From: JAJCYK01 sp965224285
GTDB lineage: Bacteria; Bacteroidota; Bacteroidia; Cytophagales; Cyclobacteriaceae
DNA length: 64,000 nucleotides
NCBI GenBank assembly: GCA_965224285.1
Contig: OZ245043.1
Location: forward strand, 3,968,001 to 4,032,000
Reading direction: 5' to 3'
Program-made: the position numbers and the translations under genes
In this document: positions 25,477 to 34,538 of the stretch, in pieces
Layout of the letters: every line of letters starts with the position of its first letter
Position numbering within the stretch: position 1 is the first letter of the stretch
The notes under the pieces: model-generated
What the model saw: only the letters and a program-made list of their open reading frames with translations
Told to the model about the DNA's origin: nothing
Databases searched by the model: none

Positions 25477-26231
25477 TGCTTACGAAAAGAATTATACCCT
25501 GCCTGGATATTAAAAATGGGCGAACAGTAAAAGGGATTAATTTTGTGGACCTGCGGGATGCAGGTGATCCGGTACAGTTAGCCTCGATATACAGTCTGGC
25601 GGGTGCGGATGAATTGGTTTTTCTGGACATTACCGCGACCGTGGAAAAGAGAAAGACCTTGGTACAATTGGTTACCCGGGTGGCTCAGGAGATTAACATC
25701 CCCTTTACTGTAGGAGGAGGCATTTCCAGCCGGGAAGATGTTTCGGCTTTGCTCAACGCCGGCGCCGATAAAGTGTCCATTAATAGCGCTGCTGTCAAAA
25801 ACCCTTCATTAATAAATGAGTTGGCCGCCAACTTTGGCAGTCAGTGTATCGTTGTGGCGATTGACTCTAAGTTCTATGAGGGGACCCACCGGGTTCACAC
25901 TCATGGTGGTAGAAAACCTACTGATTTGGAGACCCTGCCCTGGGCCCAGGAGGTAGAGGATAGAGGGGCAGGTGAGATTTTATTGACCTCTATGGATCAT
26001 GATGGTACTAAGAGCGGTTTCGCCAATGAATTAACCGCAGAGCTCTCGGAGCTGCTCACTATACCAGTAATCGCTTCCGGGGGTGGAGGAAATATCGATC
26101 ATTTCCTGGAAGTATTTACTGCCGGCAAAGCCGATGCGGCATTGGCTGCCAGCATATTCCACTTTAAAGAAATTGAAATTGCAGATCTAAAAAAAAGCCT
26201 TCGATCTGCCAAAATTCCGGTTAGAATTTAA
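25476..26231 (+). CDS. hisF: Imidazole glycerol phosphate synthase, cyclase subunit
   Basis: Barrel subunit that uses ammonia from HisH to form IGP and AICAR, joining histidine and purine synthesis. It starts at GTG 25476 (MLTKRIIPCLDIKNGRTVKG), with catalytic Asp11. The TVGGGISSREDV and IASGGGGNIDH loops bind phosphate, and LLTSMDHDGTKSG carries the second catalytic aspartate. Length 251 is standard. The gap to hisIE is three bases. Confidence 0.97.
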   Translation: MLTKRIIPCLDIKNGRTVKGINFVDLRDAGDPVQLASIYSLAGADELVFLDITATVEKRKTLVQLVTRVAQEINIPFTVGGGISSREDVSALLNAGADKVSINSAAVKNPSLINELAANFGSQCIVVAIDSKFYEGTHRVHTHGGRKPTDLETLPWAQEVEDRGAGEILLTSMDHDGTKSGFANELTAELSELLTIPVIASGGGGNIDHFLEVFTAGKADAALAASIFHFKEIEIADLKKSLRSAKIPVRI

Positions 26232-26234
26232 CTT

Positions 26235-26828
26235 ATGAAACTAGATTTTAAAAAAGGGCAGGGATTGATCCCTGCGGTAATACAAGACAAGGATTCCATG
26301 CAAATCCTGATGTTGGGTTATATGAATGAGAAGGCTTATGAAAAAACCAGGGAAACAGGTCGGGTTACTTTCTTCAGCCGCAGCAAACAGCGTCTTTGGA
26401 CCAAAGGAGAAACTTCTGGTCATCACCTGCTGGTAGAATCTATAAAGGAAGATTGTGATGCCGATACCTTGTTGATAAAAGTAAAACCCTTAGGCCCTAC
26501 TTGCCATTTAGGCACCATATCCTGTTTTGATGAGGATCCGCCGGGCATAGGCTTCGCTGGCAAGCTTCAGAAAATCATTAAGGACCGGAAACAAAACCCA
26601 AAGTCCGGATCCTATACCAGTGAATTGTTTGACGCCGGGGTTGAAAAAATAGCCCAAAAAGTCGGTGAGGAGGCAGTTGAGGTAGTAATTGAAGCCTTAT
26701 CGGGTGAAAATGAAAATTTACGTCAGGAAAGCGCAGATTTATTGTATCACCTTTTTGTTCTATGGGAGCAGCACGACATATCCTTCTCGGATATACTGGA
26801 TACCTTGCAGTCCCGGCATAAACCCTGA
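26235..26828 (+). CDS. hisI: Bifunctional phosphoribosyl-AMP cyclohydrolase / phosphoribosyl-ATP pyrophosphatase
   Basis: HisIE fusion for steps two and three of the pathway. Residues 1 to about 108 are the cyclohydrolase (MLGYMNEKAYEKT, FFSRSKQRLWTKGETSGH, with zinc-binding cysteines in DCDADTLLI and GPTCHLG). Residues about 112-197 are the HisE pyrophosphatase (KIAQKVGEEAVEVVIEAL, ESADLLYHLFVLW), whose acidic residues bind Mg. This is the last gene of the operon and ends one base from the convergent ruvB stop, so there is no room for a separate terminator. Confidence 0.97.
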   Translation: MKLDFKKGQGLIPAVIQDKDSMQILMLGYMNEKAYEKTRETGRVTFFSRSKQRLWTKGETSGHHLLVESIKEDCDADTLLIKVKPLGPTCHLGTISCFDEDPPGIGFAGKLQKIIKDRKQNPKSGSYTSELFDAGVEKIAQKVGEEAVEVVIEALSGENENLRQESADLLYHLFVLWEQHDISFSDILDTLQSRHKP

Positions 26829-26829
26829 A

Positions 26830-27858
26830 TCAGTCAAACAGTGTACCGGATCTATAGGGAGGTAGTACTCCGAGATGCTGGTAGGCCAGTTCTGTGGCTT
26901 CCCGACCTCGGGAGGTGCGTTTTATGTATCCCTCTTTAATTAAAAATGGCTCGTAAACCTCCTCTATGGTCTCCGCTTCCTCACTACAAGCTGTGGCAAT
27001 GGTTGAAATGCCCACCGGCCCGCCCTTAAACTTATTGACTATGGTGGATAAGATCCTGTTGTCCATTTCATCCAGGCCATTAGTATCCACCTCCAGAGCG
27101 TCAAGGGTCATCTCTGTTATGGGCAGGGTGATGCGGCCTTCTCCTTTTATCTGAGCAAAATCACGGGTGCGCCGAAGGAGGTTATTGGCTATCCTTGGAG
27201 TACCCCGGCTTCTCCTGGCCAACTCAAAGGCAGCATTATCATCGATAGCCGTGTTAAGGATGGATGCCGAACGTTTCACAATCCCTCCTAAGACCTGGGC
27301 ATCATAATACTCCAGACGGGCGTTTATGCCGAATCTGGCCCGCAATGGTGATGTAAGGAGCCCTGCCCGGGTGGTGGCTCCGATCAAGGTAAATGGATTT
27401 AATCCAATCTGTACCGACCGTGCATTAGGTCCGGAGTCCAGCATAATATCTATACGGTAGTCTTCCATGGCAGCATACAGGTATTCTTCCACGATGGGGT
27501 TGAGTCGATGGATCTCATCGATAAACAAAACATCCCGCTCTTCCAGATTAGTGAGCAGCCCTGCCAGATCACCGGGTTTATCCAGTACCGGTCCAGATGA
27601 GATCTTCAGGTTAGCTCCCAGCTCATTGGCAATAATATGTGAAAGAGTGGTCTTGCCTAATCCCGGAGGACCGTGCAACAAGACATGATCCAAAGGTTCG
27701 GACCGCTGCTGAGCGGCCATAACGAAAATCTTAATATTTTCAACCACTTTTTGCTGCCCGGCAAATTCATCGAAGGTAAGGGGCCTAAGAGCTCGCTCGA
27801 ACTCTTTTTCGGCAGGGGTCAGTTGTGAGCCATCTCCACTTAGATAATCTTCACGCAT
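26830..27858 (-). CDS. ruvB: Holliday junction branch migration ATPase RuvB
   Basis: AAA+ motor that with RuvA drives branch migration of Holliday junctions. I use the ATG ending at 27858 (MREDYLSGDGSQLTP, 342 residues) because family members begin so; another ATG three codons upstream (27867) is possible. Motifs: FDEFAGQQKVVENI, Walker A GPPGLGKTT, Walker B LFIDEIHR, sensor GATTRAGLLTSPLRARFG, and the C-terminal winged helix RTSRGREATELAY. ruvA and ruvC are not in the window. Confidence 0.97.
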   Translation of the reverse strand: MREDYLSGDGSQLTPAEKEFERALRPLTFDEFAGQQKVVENIKIFVMAAQQRSEPLDHVLLHGPPGLGKTTLSHIIANELGANLKISSGPVLDKPGDLAGLLTNLEERDVLFIDEIHRLNPIVEEYLYAAMEDYRIDIMLDSGPNARSVQIGLNPFTLIGATTRAGLLTSPLRARFGINARLEYYDAQVLGGIVKRSASILNTAIDDNAAFELARRSRGTPRIANNLLRRTRDFAQIKGEGRITLPITEMTLDALEVDTNGLDEMDNRILSTIVNKFKGGPVGISTIATACSEEAETIEEVYEPFLIKEGYIKRTSRGREATELAYQHLGVLPPYRSGTLFD

Positions 27859-27942
27859 AATATGCACTCAATACTCATGGCAATGAAGTTAATCATTACA
27901 GTATATAAAAGAAGTGGGTGATAAATTTTTTTAACATTTCAC

Positions 27943-27950
27943 TAACTTTG
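27943..27950 (+). promoter_or_regulatory. Candidate -7 element of the apbE-like gene
   Basis: TAACTTTG is a perfect TAnnTTTG match and ends 7 bases before the GTG at 27958. The expected -33 TTTG is only GGTG. If real, the transcript would be nearly leaderless. Confidence 0.35.
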
Positions 27951-27957
27951 CTCCGCA

Positions 27958-28986
27958 GTGGACGACCTTCGTAAAAAAAATATCATTTACACCATAGTGC
28001 TGCTTGCCGCCATAGTAGTGGTTTGGCTGATTCGTGACCGCGATACACTTTCTAACGACCTGCGGAAAGTAGAACTGAGAGGGGCCACCATGGGAACCAC
28101 CTACCAGGTGAAATATCTGGCAGCCGATCCGATTAATTTCCAACCGCAGATAGATTCCATACTGGAACAAATAAACCTTTGCTTATCTACCTACATTGAT
28201 AATTCAGAAATCAGCCAATTCAATCGAGGGACTTTACTGAAGTATGAGCGGCCTTTCTTCCATGACATGTTGGTTAAGAGCCGTCGAATCCATCAGGCGA
28301 CAGAAGGAGCCTACGATCCTACGGTAATGCCACTGGTAAACGCCTGGGGCTTTGGACCGGACCAGCCACAAACACCCACTTCATTCCAGGTGGATAGCCT
28401 GCTGCAAACCGTGGGTTTCGATAGTATATTCTACGATGAATTGGCGGTTTGTAAGCTTCAACCCAATGCACAGCTGGATTTTAGTGCTATTGCTAAAGGT
28501 TACGCGGTGGATGTCATACAGGAATATCTGCAATCCCAAGGCCTGGAAAATTCATTCGTGGAGATCGGTGGAGAGATTTCAGCCAGAGGGTTGAACCAGG
28601 AAGGCGAAAATTGGGCGATTTATATTGAAAAACCTTTGGAACAGTCAAGATCGGTCCAGGCCATGGTAACTTTAAACAATCAGGCTATTGCCACATCTGG
28701 CAATTACCGGAACTTTTACCTTAAAGACGGTAAGAAATACGCCCATACCATCAGTCCCTTTACCGGCTATCCAGTGCAGCATGATCTGCTTAGTGTTTCG
28801 GTATTTGCTTCCAGTTGTGCCACCGCCGATGCCTTCGCCACCGCATTTATGGTATTAGGACGGGAAAAGGCTTTGAAGATAGTGGAGGCCGATGATGATT
28901 TAGAGGCTTATTTTATCTACAGTGGCACTAATGGGGAAATACAGACACTGGCTACTCCCGGGATCAAAAACCATATTGTGGAATGA
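27958..28986 (+). CDS. FAD:protein FMN transferase (ApbE family)
   Basis: Envelope flavin transferase that attaches FMN covalently to threonine in flavoproteins such as Nqr or Rnf subunits. The 342-residue protein (GTG start) has an N-terminal membrane anchor at residues 9-25 (IIYTIVLLAAIVVVWLI), no lipobox, then the ApbE domain: GATMGTTYQVKY, LSTYIDNSEISQFN, the LDFSAIAKGYAVD flavin-binding stretch, VEIGGEISARG, and ASSCATADAFATAFMVLG with the magnesium site. No nqr or rnf genes are in the window. It is read in the same direction as the methyltransferase gene. Confidence 0.93.
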   Translation: MDDLRKKNIIYTIVLLAAIVVVWLIRDRDTLSNDLRKVELRGATMGTTYQVKYLAADPINFQPQIDSILEQINLCLSTYIDNSEISQFNRGTLLKYERPFFHDMLVKSRRIHQATEGAYDPTVMPLVNAWGFGPDQPQTPTSFQVDSLLQTVGFDSIFYDELAVCKLQPNAQLDFSAIAKGYAVDVIQEYLQSQGLENSFVEIGGEISARGLNQEGENWAIYIEKPLEQSRSVQAMVTLNNQAIATSGNYRNFYLKDGKKYAHTISPFTGYPVQHDLLSVSVFASSCATADAFATAFMVLGREKALKIVEADDDLEAYFIYSGTNGEIQTLATPGIKNHIVE

Positions 28987-29008
28987 CCATACCAATGCAA
29001 CTGGGCAT

Positions 29009-29746
29009 ATGAAGGCATCCGGAGAATGGTTCGGGAAATGGTTTGACTCTCCCTATTATCACATATTGTATAAGCATCGGGATCATGATGAAGCCCGTAA
29101 TTTCATTGATAACCTGCATCGGTTATTGGCGTTCAACCCACGGCAGTATATCCTGGACCTGGCTTGTGGAAAGGGGCGCCACGCCATCTACTTGAATTCA
29201 TTGGGGATGAATGTAGTGGGAATTGATCTTTCCCCGCAAAATATAGCCTATGCCAGACAATTTGAGAATCCACGGTTGAAATTTCACCAGCATGATATGC
29301 GGGAAGTTTTCGCCCGTGATCAATTCCATGTAGTTTTGAATCTTTTTACCAGCTTTGGATATTTTAATACTGAAGCAGAAAACAGCAAGGCGATATGCGC
29401 AGCCAGCAAAGCGTTAAAGGCGGGAGGACATCTGGTCATAGACTACTTAAATCCTCATCAAGTCATCGATCAATTGGTCCCTCGCGAGATCCAACGATTG
29501 GAAGGAATTGAATTTCAGATCAACCGACGTTATGAAAATGGCTTTATCGTAAAGGATATAAGATTCCATGACCAAGGGGAGGATTATCATTACATGGAAA
29601 AGGTCAGGGCCATTAGAAAGTTTGAGTTTATGCGTTATTTCGTAAAAGCAGGACTGAAGTTAAAGGGTAATTACGGCGACCACAGTTTGAACCCCTACCA
29701 GTGGGCTAGTTCCGAAAGGATGATTTTCGTATTAGTAAAATTGTAG
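29009..29746 (+). CDS. Class I SAM-dependent methyltransferase
   Basis: 245-residue cytosolic protein. SAM-binding motif I is ILDLACGKGRHAIYL, and motif II ends in VVGIDLSPQNI. The acidic loop HQHDMREVF and the post-motif segment LNLFTSFGYF follow. The start at 29009 (MKASGEWFGKWFDSPYYHILY) fits the family; a longer ATG at 28922 lies inside the apbE-like gene. The substrate cannot be deduced. The zip-type transporter gene starts 5 bases after it, which suggests cotranscription. Confidence 0.85.
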   Translation: MKASGEWFGKWFDSPYYHILYKHRDHDEARNFIDNLHRLLAFNPRQYILDLACGKGRHAIYLNSLGMNVVGIDLSPQNIAYARQFENPRLKFHQHDMREVFARDQFHVVLNLFTSFGYFNTEAENSKAICAASKALKAGGHLVIDYLNPHQVIDQLVPREIQRLEGIEFQINRRYENGFIVKDIRFHDQGEDYHYMEKVRAIRKFEFMRYFVKAGLKLKGNYGDHSLNPYQWASSERMIFVLVKL

Positions 29747-29751
29747 CAATC

Positions 29752-30495
29752 ATGTGGCTGACCTACGCTTTGTTGTTTCTGGTAACAGTCCTGGCCGGCA
29801 TTGCCCCTTTGTTTATTTCCAGAATAGAATCTCGATATTTTCATCTCGCTCTGGTTTTTAGCGGATCCTATCTTTTTGGGATAGCACTTATACATTTAAT
29901 GCCAGAGATATTTTCTGGCCCGGTCAAGCCACGTATAGTTGCACTTTGGATAGCCATTGGTTTTTTTATGCAAGTTCTGATGGATTATGTTACTTCCGGA
30001 GTAGAACATGGGCATTTACATAAGCAAAATCACTCACATCATCACGGAGGTTTTACCATGTTCACCTTACTGCTGGCTATGGGAATTCATGCGGTGCTGG
30101 AAGGAGTGTTATTGTTGCAACCAGCAAGCGGGTTTACTCATCAGCACCACCAGGGATTACTACTGGGCGTTATACTGCATAAGATACCGGCAGCATTTGC
30201 CTTGATGTCCATAATCCAATGTCACTATCGATCCAGAGCCTGGCCGGTATTGATCATGATACTTTTTGCATCAGCAACACCATTGGGCATGATGGGAGCC
30301 GGATATCTTATTAACTTACACCTGTTGCACCAGGAAATGCTCACCATAATTTTCGCCCTGGTCACTGGAAATTTTCTTCACATCAGCACCACGATATTTT
30401 TTGAAAGCAGTCCCGGGCACCAATTCCACGGTTGGAAATTGCTGGTCATTTTAGCTGGGGCAGGAATTGCTATCGGCATTGAATTTATGGCGTGA
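29752..30495 (+). CDS. ZIP family divalent metal transporter
   Basis: 247-residue membrane protein with eight or so spans. A cytosolic histidine-rich loop (HGHLHKQNHSHHHGG) lies near residues 84-98, and the metal-binding helices MGIHAVLEGVLL and GVILHKIPAAFAL are the ZIP signature. The family imports zinc, iron or manganese toward the cytoplasm. The metal is not determined by the sequence, though the His loop favours zinc. It follows the methyltransferase gene by 5 bases. Confidence 0.9.
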   Translation: MWLTYALLFLVTVLAGIAPLFISRIESRYFHLALVFSGSYLFGIALIHLMPEIFSGPVKPRIVALWIAIGFFMQVLMDYVTSGVEHGHLHKQNHSHHHGGFTMFTLLLAMGIHAVLEGVLLLQPASGFTHQHHQGLLLGVILHKIPAAFALMSIIQCHYRSRAWPVLIMILFASATPLGMMGAGYLINLHLLHQEMLTIIFALVTGNFLHISTTIFFESSPGHQFHGWKLLVILAGAGIAIGIEFMA

Positions 30496-30557
30496 ACCCG
30501 CCAGTATTTTTACCTGAAATTAAATTTTAATATCTTAAGCAGCTATAAACTATCCCT

Positions 30558-30812
30558 GTGCAAAATCCACCGTCCACTTATTGGAAAAAAAACAAACGCT
30601 ACCTATTAGTGCTGCTGTCCATATGGTTTATAGTATCCTATGGATTTGGCATACTACTGGCTCCTAATCTGAATAATCTCCGGGTAGCAGGCTTCAAACT
30701 GGGATTTTGGTTTGCCCAACAGGGATCAATCTATGTGTTTGTGATCCTGATCTTCGTGTATGTTGCTTTGATGAACAAATTAGATAGCCGTTACACTTCA
30801 GATAATCCTTAA
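30558..30812 (+). CDS. DUF4212 small subunit of a sodium/substrate symporter
   Basis: 84-residue protein with a GTG start and two membrane spans (LLVLLSIWFIVSYGFGILL and SIYVFVILIFVYVALM). It carries the typical N-terminal YWKKNKRYLLVLLSIWF and the GFWFAQQGSIYVF linker. This small protein is found fused to or next to SSS-family symporters of the acetate/VC_2705 group, and is thought to be its partner. The large subunit starts 3 bases downstream, so the two are cotranslated. Confidence 0.93.
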   Translation: MQNPPSTYWKKNKRYLLVLLSIWFIVSYGFGILLAPNLNNLRVAGFKLGFWFAQQGSIYVFVILIFVYVALMNKLDSRYTSDNP

Positions 30813-30815
30813 AAT

Positions 30816-32483
30816 ATGGATGTTCAAACCTGGACCTATATCATCGTAGGCCTCACCTTTATGCTATACATTGGAATTGCCATATGGTCCAGAGCAGCTT
30901 CTACCGGTGAGTTTTATGTAGCGGGTTCAGGAGTGCCGCCATTGGCTAACGGAATGGCTACCGCGGCAGATTGGATGTCGGCGGCATCTTTTATCAGCAT
31001 GGCCGGGCTAATCTCTTTCATGGGTTACGATGGAGCGGTTTACCTGATGGGATGGACCGGTGGATACGTGTTATTGGCACTATTGCTGGCTCCATATCTC
31101 CGGAAATTCGGAAAGTTTACCGTCCCGGACTTTATCGGTGATCGTTATTACAGCAATGTAGCCAGGACCGTAGCTGTAGTATGCGCTCTATTTGTCTCTT
31201 TTACTTATGTAAGCGGCCAGATGAGAGGAGTGGGCGTAGTGTTCAGTCGTTTTCTGGAGGTAGAGATCAATACCGGTATTTTCGTAGGAATGGCCATAGT
31301 TTTCTTCTATGCGGTGCTTGGTGGTATGAAAGGCATTACATATACCCAGGTGGCACAGTATTGTGTTTTAATATTTGCCTTCATGGTACCGGTATTCTTC
31401 ATCAGTATTCAGCTGACCGGAGAGTGGCTGCCGCAGCTGGGATTCGGCAGTCAGTTGACTGCAGAGCCCGGCGTTTATCTGTTGGAAAAACTGGATGGAC
31501 TTCAGCGGGAATTGGGGTTTGCCGCTTATACCGATGGAAGTAAAAGCATGCAGGACGTATTTTTTATCACTGCCGCTTTAATGATCGGAACCGCTGGGCT
31601 GCCCCATGTGATCGTACGTTTTTTTACCGTTCCCAGAGTCAAAGATGCCCGGCTTTCCGCGGGATATGCCTTGTTGTTCATTGCTATACTATATACTACT
31701 GCTCCGGCATTGGCAGCTTTTGCCCGTACTAATCTGATCAATACCGTCAGTGAAGAACCCTATAAAAAGATGCCGGTGTGGTTCAGTAAATGGGAAGCCA
31801 CTGGATTGATCAACTTTGAGGACAAAAACCAGGATGGTAAGATACAATATCTGGCTGACCCAGACCGTAACGAATTAACTATCGACCAGGATATCATGGT
31901 GCTGGCTAATCCGGAAATCGCTCAACTGCCGGCTTGGGTAATAGCGTTGGTAGCTGCCGGGGGACTGGCAGCAGCGCTTAGTACTGCTGCCGGTTTATTA
32001 TTGGTGATCTCAACTGCGGTTTCCCACGATCTTATTAAAAAACAGATCAATCCCAATATCAGCGAAAAGGGAGAGTTACTGGCCGCCAGGTTGGCAGCCG
32101 CCTCAGCGGTGGTGGTAGCGGGATATTTTGGTATTAACCCACCGGATTTTGTGGCGGCAGTAGTGGCCTTGGCTTTTGGACTGGCTGCGGCATCATTTTT
32201 TCCGGCAATTATTCTCGGTATTTTCTATCACCGAATGAACAAGGAAGGAGCGATCAGCGGGATGGTAGTTGGTCTTTTGTTCATGATTTTTTACATCCTG
32301 AAATTTAAGTTCGGATTCCTGGGTGGAGGAGGTGAAGATGACTGGTGGTTTGGAGTAAGCCCCGAGGGTTTTGGCACTATAGCCATGATAGTAAACTTTA
32401 CTGTAGCAGTGCTGGTGGCTCATTTAACTCCCGCTCCTCCGGATTATATCAGGGATTTGGTAGAGGATATTCGCAAGCCCTAA
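30816..32483 (+). CDS. Sodium:solute symporter (acetate/actP-like SSS family)
   Basis: 555-residue integral membrane carrier with about 13-14 spans. It has YVAGSGVPPLANGMATAADW near the N-terminus and GLAAALSTAAGLLLVISTAVS in the last third, matching the SSS sodium-site helices. It pairs with the DUF4212 gene before it and precedes acs by about 60 bases, so uptake of acetate (or a short-chain monocarboxylate such as propionate) is the likely function. Substrate assignment is from context, not from residues. An extra loop (KNQDGKIQYLADPDRNEL) near residue 345 resembles a calcium-binding EF-hand stretch. Confidence 0.92.
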   Translation: MDVQTWTYIIVGLTFMLYIGIAIWSRAASTGEFYVAGSGVPPLANGMATAADWMSAASFISMAGLISFMGYDGAVYLMGWTGGYVLLALLLAPYLRKFGKFTVPDFIGDRYYSNVARTVAVVCALFVSFTYVSGQMRGVGVVFSRFLEVEINTGIFVGMAIVFFYAVLGGMKGITYTQVAQYCVLIFAFMVPVFFISIQLTGEWLPQLGFGSQLTAEPGVYLLEKLDGLQRELGFAAYTDGSKSMQDVFFITAALMIGTAGLPHVIVRFFTVPRVKDARLSAGYALLFIAILYTTAPALAAFARTNLINTVSEEPYKKMPVWFSKWEATGLINFEDKNQDGKIQYLADPDRNELTIDQDIMVLANPEIAQLPAWVIALVAAGGLAAALSTAAGLLLVISTAVSHDLIKKQINPNISEKGELLAARLAAASAVVVAGYFGINPPDFVAAVVALAFGLAAASFFPAIILGIFYHRMNKEGAISGMVVGLLFMIFYILKFKFGFLGGGGEDDWWFGVSPEGFGTIAMIVNFTVAVLVAHLTPAPPDYIRDLVEDIRKP

Positions 32484-32545
32484 ATACGTCTTGGGCAAAT
32501 TCTTTAAAATTTTTAAATTGTCCAGCTAACCTTAACGCCTACCCC

Positions 32546-34435
32546 ATGGAAATTAGATCCTTTGAAGATTATCAACAAGCCTACCAGAAAAGTGTAGAAC
32601 AACCCCAGGAGTTTTGGTCGGAGATCTCCCAGGACTTTCACTGGAGGCGCCCCCCGGAAAAAATTTTGCATTGGGACTTTAATGCGCCGGAAGTACAGTG
32701 GTTTTCCGGTGCTCGTCTGAATATCACGGAGAACTGTCTGGATCGGCATCTTGACTCCTCAGGTGATAAAACCGCTATAATATGGGAACCCAACGATCCG
32801 AAGGAATCGCCGGTGCATCTCACTTACAGGGAACTACACCGGAAGGTTTGCCGTTTTGCCAATGTCTTAAAAAGCCATGGGGTGGAGAAAGGCGACCGGG
32901 TGTGTATCTACATGCCTATGATCCCGGAATTGGCCGTAGGTGTGTTGGCTTGCGCCCGTATTGGGGCCGTCCATTCTGTAGTGTTTGCCGGTTTTTCCTC
33001 AAACGCGTTGGCAGATCGGATCAATGATGCCCAGTGTAAAATGGTACTGACCACCGATGGCTCTTACCGCGGAGCCAAAGTACTGGACCTTAAGTCCATA
33101 GTGGACGAATCCTTGGGCCGCTGTCCCAGCGTGGAACGGGTAATAGTTTTTCAGCGCACTCACGGCAGTGTGGATATGAAACCGGGAAGAGACTTATGGT
33201 GGCAGGAAGAGATCGCCAAAGCAACCGACCATTGCGATGCCACGGAGGTGGACGCGGAGGATATGCTGTTCATACTATATACCTCCGGTTCCACTGGTAA
33301 ACCAAAAGGCATGGTTCATACCTGTGGGGGCTATATGGTATATACCACTTATACTTTTAAAACCGCCTTTCAATATCAACCCGGAGATATTTATTGGTGC
33401 ACCGCCGACATTGGTTGGATCACCGGCCACTCTTACATCGTCTATGGGCCGCTATGTGCGGGAGCTACTTCCTTGATGTTTGAAGGCGTACCGTCTTATC
33501 CGGACATGGGTAGATTCTGGGAAGTTGTAGCCAAGCATCAAGTGAATATTTTCTATACCGCTCCCACAGCCATACGGGCTTTGGAAAAGGCAGATCTGAG
33601 CTTTGTAAAACAGCATGACCTAAGCTCGTTAAAAGTTTTGGGGACTGTTGGGGAGCCCATTAACGAAGAGGCCTGGCATTGGTATGATAAGAATATCGGA
33701 AATAGTAAATGCCCTATCATAGACACCTGGTGGCAAACAGAAACCGGAGGTATTATGATTTCACCGATCGCCGGCGTCACCCCTTTAAAGCCGGCTTATG
33801 CCACCTTACCCATGCCTGGTATTCAGATTGCTTTAATGGATCCGGATGGCAAAGAACTGGAAGGGAACGGGGTTTCTGGCAGGCTTTGTATAAAATTCCC
33901 CTGGCCTTCCATGGCTCGTACAATTTACGGTAACCACCAACGATTTAAGGAGACCTATTTTACTGCTTACCCCGGGTATTATTTTACCGGAGATGGGTGC
34001 AAGCGAGACCAGGAAGGATATTACCGGATCACAGGTCGAGTAGATGACGTGATAATAGTATCCGGCCACAACTTAGGCACTGCGGAGATTGAGAGCGCTA
34101 TTGATGAGCACCAAAAGGTAGTGGAAACTGCCGTTGTCGGTTATCCTCATGACATAAAAGGCAATGCCATCTATGCCTATGTAATTGGGCATGAGAACCT
34201 GGGCGATCAGGACCAATTGCGCCAGGAGATCTTACGGTTGGTTTCCGATACCATCGGGCCTATTGCAAAACCGGAGAAAATCCAATTTGTACCGGGCTTA
34301 CCAAAAACCCGATCGGGTAAGATCATGAGGAGGATTCTCCGTAAGATAGCCTCTGGGGATACCGGAAATTTAGGCGATACTTCAACCCTCCTGGACCCCG
34401 AAGTAGTAAAACATATTCAAGCCGGGGCGTTGTAG
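32546..34435 (+). CDS. acs: Acetyl-CoA synthetase (AMP-forming)
   Basis: Converts acetate, ATP and CoA to acetyl-CoA. I start at ATG 32546 (629 residues, MEIRSFEDYQQAYQKSVEQP) because upstream in-frame sequence belongs to the symporter gene. Motifs: the ATP-binding loop YTSGSTGKPKGMVHT, GWITGHSYIVYGPL, the DTWWQTETGG active-site segment, and the C-terminal KTRSGKIMRRILRK with the acetylatable lysine. Downstream of the acetate-type symporter it forms an uptake-and-activation unit. A propionyl-CoA synthetase is the main alternative. Confidence 0.96.
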   Translation: MEIRSFEDYQQAYQKSVEQPQEFWSEISQDFHWRRPPEKILHWDFNAPEVQWFSGARLNITENCLDRHLDSSGDKTAIIWEPNDPKESPVHLTYRELHRKVCRFANVLKSHGVEKGDRVCIYMPMIPELAVGVLACARIGAVHSVVFAGFSSNALADRINDAQCKMVLTTDGSYRGAKVLDLKSIVDESLGRCPSVERVIVFQRTHGSVDMKPGRDLWWQEEIAKATDHCDATEVDAEDMLFILYTSGSTGKPKGMVHTCGGYMVYTTYTFKTAFQYQPGDIYWCTADIGWITGHSYIVYGPLCAGATSLMFEGVPSYPDMGRFWEVVAKHQVNIFYTAPTAIRALEKADLSFVKQHDLSSLKVLGTVGEPINEEAWHWYDKNIGNSKCPIIDTWWQTETGGIMISPIAGVTPLKPAYATLPMPGIQIALMDPDGKELEGNGVSGRLCIKFPWPSMARTIYGNHQRFKETYFTAYPGYYFTGDGCKRDQEGYYRITGRVDDVIIVSGHNLGTAEIESAIDEHQKVVETAVVGYPHDIKGNAIYAYVIGHENLGDQDQLRQEILRLVSDTIGPIAKPEKIQFVPGLPKTRSGKIMRRILRKIASGDTGNLGDTSTLLDPEVVKHIQAGAL

Positions 34436-34538
34436 TGGTAGGCTAATAACAGATTTTTCATTTTTTGCTTTTTTTATTGTCAAATAATTCGATATTCCGG
34501 AAAAATTTTGAATTCCTGATAACGATTTTGACTTTTAA

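Noticed and set aside
31181..31543. 120-residue frame inside the symporter gene
   Set aside because: It is a shifted-frame shadow; the symporter frame is continuous and has family motifs throughout.
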